This document shows positions 7,199 through 11,805 of a stretch of 11,805 nt of DNA, piece by piece. The notes under the pieces were generated by a model that ran no database searches, had not been told where the DNA came from, and saw nothing but the letters and a program-made list of their open reading frames with translations. The stretch lies in contig CAUEBO010000073.1 in the NCBI GenBank assembly GCA_958454405.1, positions 1-11,805 of the forward strand, in the 5' to 3' direction. Every line of letters begins with the position of its first letter. Within the stretch, counting starts at the first letter, position 1. The position numbers and the translations under genes are program-made. Origin of the DNA: an uncultured Eggerthellaceae bacterium (GTDB taxonomy: Bacteria > Actinomycetota > Coriobacteriia > Coriobacteriales > Eggerthellaceae).

Positions 7199-8188
7199 CT
7201 AGTTCTCGAAGTGCTCCGCGAAATGCGCGGTCATCTTGTTCTCGCGCACCACGGGCTCGCTCTGGGGCAGCTCGATGCGGCGCACGAAGAAGCGCACGTA
7301 GTGCCCGAACACGTAGGCAACCATGACCGCGGCGATTGCCGTCTCGGCTGCGAACAGGATGTCCAGCGCGCCCGGCAGCCCGGCGCCCGCGGCGTTGAGG
7401 AACGCGACGGCTTGGCCGAACGCGGTCGCCGTGATGACGAACGGGAACGTCATGGCGGCGTAGCTGGGATAGAACTTCAGGCGCAAGAGCTTCGGCAGGC
7501 GCGCGAGCACGATCAGGAAGAGCACTTGCGCCAGAACCAGCATGACGCCCACGAACACTGGGCTCGGGCTGGGAGCCGTCGCCAGATAGCCGACGATGGA
7601 CAGGCTCATGGGCGCCGTGTAGATGCAGAACAGCGGCCGCGCCGGCTCGGGCACCTCGTGCTTCGCGTAGCGATAGGTGACCAGCACCAGCAGCGCCAGG
7701 TAGAAGACGAAGCCGACCCAGAACAGCACATGGCCGAGAGCCTCCATGCCGAAGACGGGGGAGGTGGCGGACGCCACGATGATGCCCACGTAGCAGATGA
7801 AGTACGTGGGGAACACCTCGTGCAGCTTGAAGCGGGCGATGAAGCGCGCCGAGAACCCGACCATGAGCGCGAGGTGGGCCGCGACGGCGGCTCCCCAAAG
7901 CACGAACGCCGGGATGAAAGCGAGGGGCGCCAGGTAGGTGGACAGCTGCATGAGGGCCATGAACAGGGTGGCGCTCACGCTGGCCAGGATGGAGTTGCGC
8001 AGATCGTCGCGGATCATGGCCGGGAACAGCGCAATCTTGGCGATCAGAAGCGCCACGAGCACCGTGGCCAGGGCTCCGCACGCAACGTGCGCGATCTCGG
8101 TGTAGGGCTGCAGCAGATTGCCCAGGGCGGCCAAGCCCAGCGCAACGCCGGCGGTGGGAATGGGAACCTTTTTGATGAACTCGCGCAT
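7199..8188 (-). CDS. TDT-family (TehA/SLAC1-like) transporter, ten-helix membrane protein
   Basis: The 329-residue protein is almost entirely hydrophobic, with about ten membrane helices, the length and pattern of the tellurite-resistance/dicarboxylate transporter family. The opening FIKKVPIPTAGVALGLAALG (residues 4-23) and YPSYAAMTFPFVITATAF (240-257) are strong family signatures. Relatives include bacterial TehA, the yeast sulfite pump Ssu1 and plant SLAC1 anion channels, so an anion channel or weak-acid exporter in the cytoplasmic membrane is likely. The substrate cannot be read from sequence, and older labels such as C4-dicarboxylate transporter are unreliable. The tail (about 302-329) is polar and probably cytosolic. 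ATG 8188 has AAAGG seven bases upstream. It diverges from a LysR regulator across 524 bp, which by usual LysR logic makes it a prime regulatory target, although repeats and a parS lie between. Confidence 0.9.
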   Translation of the reverse strand: MREFIKKVPIPTAGVALGLAALGNLLQPYTEIAHVACGALATVLVALLIAKIALFPAMIRDDLRNSILASVSATLFMALMQLSTYLAPLAFIPAFVLWGAAVAAHLALMVGFSARFIARFKLHEVFPTYFICYVGIIVASATSPVFGMEALGHVLFWVGFVFYLALLVLVTYRYAKHEVPEPARPLFCIYTAPMSLSIVGYLATAPSPSPVFVGVMLVLAQVLFLIVLARLPKLLRLKFYPSYAAMTFPFVITATAFGQAVAFLNAAGAGLPGALDILFAAETAIAAVMVAYVFGHYVRFFVRRIELPQSEPVVRENKMTAHFAEHFEN

Positions 8189-8380
8189 GGAGGGCCTTTC
8201 TGCTTCGCTTCATAATCTCGATGGGCCGATCGCGTTCCGCCGCTGAAGCCCGCAGCGCTTCGCGGCGAGCGCAGGACGGTCCGGTCGGAGCGCCGATGCG
8301 GGGAGGCGCCAACGCAGGAGAGCTCCGCTGCGCATCGCGCTCCACGCGAAAGAGGAATCGGCCTCGCCCATTCTTCCATG

Positions 8381-8440
8381 TTGAAAAGCAAAAGAAAACT
8401 AATATATGTTTATTTAACAATAACCATGCATTATGATAAA
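8381..8440. promoter_or_regulatory. AT-rich island with a candidate plus-strand promoter
   Basis: Only 12 of 60 bases are G or C, in strong contrast to its flanks. On the plus strand TTGAAA (8381-8386) and TATATG (8403-8408) lie 16 bp apart and could form a promoter for lysR with a leader of about 300 bases through the repeats. TTATT/AATAA arms around 8410-8423 form a small dyad. It may also carry the promoter of the divergent transporter gene. Confidence 0.4.
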
Positions 8441-8453
8441 ACGACCGGCATAC

Positions 8454-8516
8454 TCCTCGGTCCTCGGTCCTCGGTCCTCGGTCCTCGGTCCTCGGTCCTC
8501 GGTCCTCGGTCCTCGG
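8454..8516 (+). repeat. Nine perfect tandem copies of the heptamer TCCTCGG
   Basis: The 7-bp unit TCCTCGG is repeated nine times without a single change over 63 bp, and the last copy runs into extra G residues (G run 8515-8521). Perfect identity suggests recent slippage expansion, so copy number probably varies between strains. It lies in the non-coding region between divergent genes, 32 bp left of a parS site. Confidence 0.95.
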
Positions 8517-8547
8517 GGGGGCGCTTGAGCTGCGCAGCGCGCAGCGA

Positions 8548-8563
8548 TGTTTCACGTGAAACA
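8548..8563. promoter_or_regulatory. parS site (ParB/Spo0J binding palindrome), copy 1
   Basis: TGTTTCACGTGAAACA is a perfect 16-bp palindrome identical to the widely conserved chromosomal parS consensus bound by ParB. It nucleates the partition complex and usually lies in the origin-proximal part of the chromosome. It is followed by TTTGTTCG, as is copy 2 at 9659. Confidence 0.9.
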
Positions 8564-8605
8564 TTTGTTCGCGAAATTTTTCGACCAAGCTCCGGGAAGT
8601 TTCAG

Positions 8606-8682
8606 CTGAATCCCAGTCGAATTCCAGCCGGAACCCAGCCAGAATCCATCCGGAACCCAGCCAGAATCCAGCTGGAACCCAG
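8606..8682 (+). repeat. Seven imperfect 11-bp tandem repeats upstream of lysR
   Basis: Consecutive 11-mers at 8606, 8617, 8628, 8639, 8650, 8661 and 8672 follow the pattern nnGAAnCCCAG, for example CCGGAACCCAG (8628 and 8650, identical), CCAGAATCCAG and CTGGAACCCAG. A decayed further copy may precede them (8595-8605). CAGCTG-centred palindromes occur at 8601-8610, 8668-8675 and 8678-8687. The period is close to one DNA helical turn, so all units face one side of the helix. The array ends about 20 bp before the lysR Shine-Dalgarno. Confidence 0.85.
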
Positions 8683-8701
8683 CTGGGCTTGAGAAAGCGG
8701 A

Positions 8702-8708
8702 AAGGAAG
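8702..8708 (+). promoter_or_regulatory. Ribosome binding site fixing the lysR start
   Basis: AAGGAAG lies four bases before GTG 8713. An in-frame TTG at 8689 falls inside the end of the repeat array and has no Shine-Dalgarno, so GTG 8713 is preferred. Confidence 0.7.
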
Positions 8709-8712
8709 CGCT

Positions 8713-9627
8713 GTGCAGGATTTTCGCGTTGAAACGTTTTTGACGGTGTGCCGCACGATGAACTACACGCGCGCGGCGGAGGAGCTGAACATCACGCAGC
8801 CGGCTGTTTCGCAGCACATCGCCTATCTGGAGAAGGCGTACGGCGCGCGGCTGTTTTCCTACCGCAACAAGCGGCTCTCGCTGACGGAGGCGGGCGAGCT
8901 CCTGCATGCCGCGCTGGCCACGATGGCGCATGACGAGCGCCTGCTGCGCGGCCGCGTGGCCGCCCTGGCGCAAGGCGCGCGCGTCCAGCTGTCCGTCGGG
9001 ATGACCCTCACGGCCGGCGAGTACCTGGTGGCTGCGCCGTTGGCCGACTATCTGGCGAAGCGCCCCGACATCCGCGCGACCGTCCGGTCGGGAGGCACGC
9101 GCGAGCTGCTGGCGCTGCTGGACGCGGGAGGCATCGACTGCGCGTTCGTCGAGGGCATCTTCGACAAGAGCGCCTACGCATGGGACGTCTATCGTACCGA
9201 GCGGCTCGTGTGCGTGTGCGCCGCCGGGCATGAGTTCGCCGGCGAACCCCGCCGCATCGAGGACCTGCTGTCCGAGCATCTGCTCGTAAGGGAGCCGGGA
9301 TCGGGGACGCGCGCGGTATTGGAGCATGCGCTCGCCGCGCGGAATCTGGCCCTGGGAGGCTTCGAGCAGGCGAGCGTGGTGGAGAGCCTTGACATCATCA
9401 AGGTGTTCGCGGCTCGCGATTTGGGCATCGCGTTCCTGTACGAAGCGGCGGTCGCCCGAGAGCTCGAGGCCGGCATCCTGCGCATCGTGGAATTGGAGGA
9501 TTTCGAAGTGGAGCACGACATCTCGTTCATCCGGCTGAAGGACAGCGTGTTCGAGTCCGAATTCCAGTGCCTGTTCGCCGATCTGACCGCCACGGCGAAC
9601 CAAGCGCGCGCCGTTTCGCCGTGCTGA
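8713..9627 (+). CDS. LysR-family transcriptional regulator
   Basis: From GTG 8713 the product is 304 residues, normal for the family. Residues 3-62 form the winged helix-turn-helix: FLTVCRTMNYTRAAEELNIT followed by QPAVSQHIAYLEKAYGARLF and the LTEAGE wing. Residues about 90-295 form the two-lobed periplasmic-binding-like effector domain. It contains LSVGMTLTAGEYL (93-105), the typical LLVREPGSGTR (190-200) and a DLGIAFLYEAAV hinge (236-247). LysR proteins bind as tetramers to the divergent promoter region and switch on a nearby gene when a small ligand binds; the ligand here is unknown. The obvious target is the divergent TDT transporter at 7199-8188. The gene is bracketed by two identical parS sites, and its upstream region carries repeats that could alter spacing between operator and promoter. 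A likely hairpin terminator lies at 9723-9745. Confidence 0.93.
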   Translation: MQDFRVETFLTVCRTMNYTRAAEELNITQPAVSQHIAYLEKAYGARLFSYRNKRLSLTEAGELLHAALATMAHDERLLRGRVAALAQGARVQLSVGMTLTAGEYLVAAPLADYLAKRPDIRATVRSGGTRELLALLDAGGIDCAFVEGIFDKSAYAWDVYRTERLVCVCAAGHEFAGEPRRIEDLLSEHLLVREPGSGTRAVLEHALAARNLALGGFEQASVVESLDIIKVFAARDLGIAFLYEAAVARELEAGILRIVELEDFEVEHDISFIRLKDSVFESEFQCLFADLTATANQARAVSPC

Positions 9628-9658
9628 AGGAGGCGGGGATCGCGCTTGCAGGTTCGAG

Positions 9659-9674
9659 TGTTTCACGTGAAACA
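9659..9674. promoter_or_regulatory. parS site (ParB/Spo0J binding palindrome), copy 2
   Basis: TGTTTCACGTGAAACA occurs a second time, 1111 bp from copy 1 and 31 bp after the lysR stop codon. It has the same eight bases (TTTGTTCG) on its right flank, while further flanks differ. It lies between genes. Confidence 0.9.
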
Positions 9675-9722
9675 TTTGTTCGTATTGAAATCGCGAGCGC
9701 TCCTTCCGCTTCGGAATCCTCC

Positions 9723-9753
9723 TCGAAGGCAAGGCGCCCCTTCGACTTCTTTC
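9723..9753 (+). terminator. Candidate intrinsic terminator downstream of lysR
   Basis: TCGAAGG (9723-9729) and CCTTCGA (9739-9745) form a 7-bp stem with a nine-base loop, followed by the pyrimidine-rich CTTCTTTC. It sits about 100 bases after the lysR stop and before the next promoter, beyond parS copy 2. Confidence 0.45.
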
Positions 9754-9773
9754 GACATTCCGGTGGCAAGCGC

Positions 9774-9804
9774 TTGACTTGGAGTCCGCTCCAAGAACTA
9801 TGAT
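9774..9804 (+). promoter_or_regulatory. MerR-type promoter and operator of the aldo/keto reductase gene
   Basis: TTGACT (-35, 9774-9779) and TATGAT (-10, 9799-9804) are separated by 19 bp, longer than the optimal 17. The spacer region carries the perfect 18-bp dyad CTTGGAGTCCGCTCCAAG (9778-9795, arms of 7 around 4). An overlong spacer filled by a dyad is the hallmark of promoters activated by DNA distortion by MerR-family regulators. As I recall, the 7-4-7 CTTnnAG-type layout resembles operators of the NmlR/AdhR aldehyde-responsive branch. No merR gene is present in the window. Confidence 0.85.
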
Positions 9805-9834
9805 GGTTCGCGTTACGTTACGAGAGGAGCATTT

Positions 9835-10959
9835 GTGCGATCAGAATTCCAGAACACGGCGAAGCTCGGCTTCGGGTGCATGCGCCTGCCGCTGCTTGAC
9901 GCGAACGACCAGCAAAGCATCGACCTCGAGCAATTCAAGCAGATGGTGGACGCGTTCATCGAGGGCGGCGGCACGTACTTCGACACCGCGTTCGTCTACC
10001 ACGAGGGCGCGTCCGAGAAGGCTCTGGGCGAGGCGCTGGTGAAGCGCTACCCGCGCGAGGCCTACACCGTGGCCACGAAGTGCCTCGCCTGGGCCGCGCC
10101 CGACGAGGAAACCGCCAAGAGCAACCTGGCCACGTCCCTTGAGCGCATGGGGTTGGACTACGTCGACTTCTACCTGCTGCACAACGTGGGCGGCGAGCGC
10201 ACGGCCAAGTTCGACGCGTACGGCATGTGGGACTTCGCGCAGCAGAAGAAGGAAGAGGGCCTCATCAGGAACGTCGGCTTCTCCATGCACGACGGGGCCG
10301 ATGCGCTGGAGCAGCTGCTCACCGCGCATCCCGAAGTGGACTTCGTGCAGCTGCAGGTGAACTACCTCGATTGGGACGATCCGGTGGTGCAGTCGCGCCG
10401 TTGCATGGAAGTGGCGCAGAAGCACGGCGTCCCCGTGGTCGTCATGGAGCCTGCGCGCGGCGGCCGTTTGGTTGAACTGCCCGAGCGCGTTGCCGACGTG
10501 CTGCGCGCGGCGAGCCCCGACGCCAGCCTTGCCTCGTGGGCGTATCGCTTCTGCTACAACCAGCCCAACGTAATCTCGGTGCTCTCCGGCATGTCCACCA
10601 TCGGCCAGGTGCGCCAGAACGTGGCGGACTACCAGGCGAACCGCCCGTTCTCGCCGGAGGAGCAGCAGGCGTTCGAACAGGCCACTGAAATGCTGCGCGG
10701 CATGGCCTCGGTGCCGTGCACGAATTGCCGCTACTGCGTGAAAGACTGCCCGGAAGGCGTGGTCATCCCCGCCATCCTGGGCCTGCTCAACCTCGAGCTC
10801 ATGACCGAGAACCGGACGTTCGCGAAGCAGCAGTACTCCTGGCAGGCTGCGCCCGGCCCGGCCTCGAAGTGCATCGCCTGCGGCGCCTGCGAAGCCATGT
10901 GCCCCCAGGGCATCGACATCGTCCACCAGCTGGAAGTGGCCGTCGACCACTTCGAATAA
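9835..10959 (+). CDS. Aldo/keto reductase with C-terminal double [4Fe-4S] ferredoxin-like domain
   Basis: The 374-residue enzyme starts with GTG 9835, five bases after AGGAG (9825-9829). Residues 1-290 form the AKR barrel with the catalytic tetrad Asp50 and Tyr55 (in FDTAFVYHEGASEKALGEAL), Lys82 (ATK) and His116 (LLHN). GFSMHD (148-153) and the MEPARGG loop (204-210) are typical of the iron-sulfur AKR subfamily. Residues about 291-374 hold CTNCRYCVKDCP (Cys 295, 298, 301, 305) and CIACGACEAMCP (Cys 346, 349, 352, 356), two complete [4Fe-4S] ligand sets. It probably reduces an aldehyde or ketone with electrons from NAD(P)H and/or the clusters; the substrate is unknown. It is cytosolic and has its own MerR-type promoter, suggesting induction by a toxic electrophile or redox stress. 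It appears monocistronic, with hairpins following the stop. Confidence 0.95.
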   Translation: MRSEFQNTAKLGFGCMRLPLLDANDQQSIDLEQFKQMVDAFIEGGGTYFDTAFVYHEGASEKALGEALVKRYPREAYTVATKCLAWAAPDEETAKSNLATSLERMGLDYVDFYLLHNVGGERTAKFDAYGMWDFAQQKKEEGLIRNVGFSMHDGADALEQLLTAHPEVDFVQLQVNYLDWDDPVVQSRRCMEVAQKHGVPVVVMEPARGGRLVELPERVADVLRAASPDASLASWAYRFCYNQPNVISVLSGMSTIGQVRQNVADYQANRPFSPEEQQAFEQATEMLRGMASVPCTNCRYCVKDCPEGVVIPAILGLLNLELMTENRTFAKQQYSWQAAPGPASKCIACGACEAMCPQGIDIVHQLEVAVDHFE

Positions 10960-10985
10960 AAAAGCGGCGGCATCGCGCCGGGCTC

Positions 10986-11018
10986 GCAGTGCAGTCTGGT
11001 CGTACCGGACTGCACTGC
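10986..11018 (+). repeat. Strong 15-bp hairpin downstream of the aldo/keto reductase gene
   Basis: GCAGTGCAGTC (10986-10996) is the exact reverse complement of GACTGCACTGC (11008-11018). Inside, a T/G position (a U-G wobble in RNA) is followed by GGT/ACC pairs around a three-base loop, giving a 15-pair RNA stem. It starts 27 bases past the stop codon. No T tract follows, so it may protect the mRNA end, act as a factor-dependent terminator, or be a protein site. Confidence 0.6.
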
Positions 11019-11172
11019 GTCCAGGCCTGCCGTGTGGCAAACCTGGACGCGCGGGTGGGCCTCGAAACCCAGCCTGGCTTCTCTGTACGGTCGGCCTTGA
11101 ACCGCCACCCGCTTCCGGCCGCCGTTTTTCTGCGCTTTTACCGGAACCTTTCCGCTTCCTGACGTTCTCTTT

Positions 11173-11194
11173 GCCCGAACTTGCGGGCTTCTTT
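11173..11194 (+). terminator. Candidate intrinsic terminator
   Basis: GCCCG (11173-11177) pairs with CGGGC (11184-11188) over a six-base loop and is followed by TTCTTT. It lies 214 bases after the aldo/keto reductase stop and upstream of the next gene. Confidence 0.5.
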
Positions 11195-11279
11195 ACGCAT
11201 GCCTGAACTGGCTCTGACGTTCCTTTCTTAGCATGGTCTTCGCGCCGGCGGCACGCTGGCGCGTTCATGCGAAACGTTC

Positions 11280-11294
11280 CCGCATCCGATGCGG
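11280..11294. promoter_or_regulatory. Small dyad just upstream of the lipoprotein gene's ribosome binding site
   Basis: CCGCAT and ATGCGG form a perfect 6-bp inverted repeat around CCG, ending eight bases before AAAGGA (11303-11308). It could be an operator or a leader hairpin affecting translation. Confidence 0.3.
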
Positions 11295-11316
11295 AGACCA
11301 CGAAAGGAAACGAGAC

Positions 11317-11805
11317 ATGTCTGAAGGGTTTTTGAGCAGAAGGCAGTTCGTGGCGGGCGGCGCGGCGGTTGCGCTGGCCGGCATGTTCGGCGTGATGACG
11401 GGCTGCACGGCCGGCGGCAGCGGCGCAGCCGCGGGCGCGGACGAGCAGAAGTCCAACGGCGATGCGGGCTCCACCGACCCCATCACCATGGTGTGGCTGC
11501 CCGACAACTCTTCCGCCGACCTCACCGCTTCGCGCGAGGCCATCGGCGCGGCCATCACGGCGGCGTGCGGCCGCGAGGCGAACCTGCTCACCACCACCGA
11601 TTACAACGTGGCCATCGAATCCATCGTATCGGGCCAGGCCCAGATGGCGCTCTTGGGTCCCGAGGGCTACGTGCAGGCCAACAAGAAGAACCCCAAGGTG
11701 CTCGCCGCGTTCACGAACAGCGACGAGGACGGCGGCTTGGACGGCGCCTGCTACTACAGCCGCATCTGCGTGCGCAAGGAGGACGCCGACCAGTACAAGA
11801 GCGGC
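11317..11805 (+). CDS. Tat-exported lipoprotein, PhnD-like phosphate/phosphonate-type ABC substrate-binding protein (partial, 5' end)
   Basis: 163 residues are visible and the gene continues past the right edge. The N-terminus has a twin-arginine motif (LSRRQFV, residues 6-12), a hydrophobic stretch and a lipobox MTGC with the lipidated Cys30, followed by a Gly/Ala/Ser-rich linker to about residue 50. The mature domain begins ITMVWLPDNSS, and TTDYNVAIESIVSGQAQMA with LGPEGYVQA follow. These match the PhnD/PtxB-type periplasmic-binding family that captures phosphonate, phosphite or related oxyanions; several members have other ligands. It would sit on the outer face of the cytoplasmic membrane and deliver ligand to an ABC permease and ATPase, expected in the next genes but not visible. 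ATG 11317 has AAAGGA (11303-11308) upstream. The whole signal sequence supports this start. Confidence 0.88.
   Translation, partial: MSEGFLSRRQFVAGGAAVALAGMFGVMTGCTAGGSGAAAGADEQKSNGDAGSTDPITMVWLPDNSSADLTASREAIGAAITAACGREANLLTTTDYNVAIESIVSGQAQMALLGPEGYVQANKKNPKVLAAFTNSDEDGGLDGACYYSRICVRKEDADQYKSG

Larger units (their letters stand above)
8189..8712. other. 524-bp divergent non-coding region packed with repeats
   Basis: No credible gene is found here. From left to right it holds a GC-rich leader for the transporter with several small hairpins (8189-8370), an AT-rich island (8381-8440), nine tandem heptamers (8454-8516) running into a G7 tract, a GCTGCGCAGC palindrome (8529-8538), a parS site (8548-8563), the palindrome CGAAATTTTTCG (8572-8583), seven 11-bp repeats (8606-8682) and the lysR ribosome binding site. 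The change from roughly 65% to 20% GC and back within 100 bp is abrupt. Confidence 0.85.
10960..11316. other. 357-bp non-coding region rich in inverted repeats
   Basis: No credible coding frame is found. It holds the long hairpin at 10986-11018, a nested hairpin at 11020-11046 (TCCAGG/CCTGGA outside TGCC-GTGT-GGCA), a terminator-like hairpin at 11173-11194, a CGCGCC/GGCGCG dyad near 11231-11253 and CCGCAT/ATGCGG at 11280-11294, just before the ribosome binding site of the next gene. A short structured RNA could be hidden here, but no known RNA family was recognised. Confidence 0.7.

Noticed and set aside
8381..8440. Replication origin DNA-unwinding element
   Set aside because: No DnaA boxes and no dnaA or dnaN nearby; AT richness with a parS alone is not enough.
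8454..8682. CRISPR array
   Set aside because: Units are 7 and 11 bp, directly adjacent with no unique spacers, and no cas genes are present.
8378..8692. 104-codon plus-strand open frame across the AT island, heptamers, parS and 11-mers
   Set aside because: No ribosome binding site, the composition changes with each repeat block, the predicted protein is just the repeats read through, and it runs into the lysR leader.
8689..8712. TTG 8689 as the lysR start
   Set aside because: It lies in the tail of the repeat array without a Shine-Dalgarno; GTG 8713 has AAGGAAG and gives the standard LysR N-terminus.
6381..8756. 791-codon minus-strand open frame
   Set aside because: It is a shadow of the transporter, repeats and (p)ppGpp synthetase in another frame; high GC content creates long spurious frames.

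Overview
The window is GC-rich (roughly 65%) bacterial chromosome with densely packed genes on both strands. Codon use, abundant Tat/lipoprotein and [4Fe-4S] features, and the look of several proteins suggest a Coriobacteriia actinobacterium (Eggerthella/Gordonibacter-like). That assignment rests on recognition, not on a search. I see no IS element, phage gene, CRISPR array, rRNA or tRNA.

Left part (1-3086). Three minus-strand genes come first: a cysteine hydrolase of the isochorismatase family cut by the left edge (1-348), a ferritin-like/VIT1 metal-transport fusion (492-1388), and a small four-helix membrane protein (1554-2012). The nucleotide pyrophosphohydrolase gene mazG (2127-3086, plus strand) diverges from the last of these.

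Signalling part (3171-7181). A 1035-residue c-di-GMP protein has a degenerate GGDEF, an EAL, about three PAS-like regions and an intact C-terminal GGDEF. A ten-G run lies near its 5' end. Next comes a small (p)ppGpp synthetase. With mazG, three consecutive genes act on nucleotides or nucleotide second messengers.

Regulatory part (7199-9834). A TDT/SLAC1-family membrane transporter (minus) and a LysR regulator (plus) diverge across a 524-bp non-coding region. That region holds an AT-rich island, nine perfect copies of a heptamer, a perfect ParB-binding parS palindrome and seven imperfect 11-bp repeats ending at the lysR ribosome binding site. A second identical parS lies just downstream of lysR. 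This pair of centromere sites around one regulator, amid repeats, is the most unusual structure here.

Right part (9774-11805). A MerR-type promoter (19-bp spacer filled by an 18-bp dyad) drives an aldo/keto reductase with two C-terminal [4Fe-4S] cysteine clusters. A 357-bp non-coding stretch with strong hairpins follows. The window ends inside a Tat-exported lipoprotein resembling PhnD-type substrate-binding proteins, probably the first gene of an ABC transporter operon.
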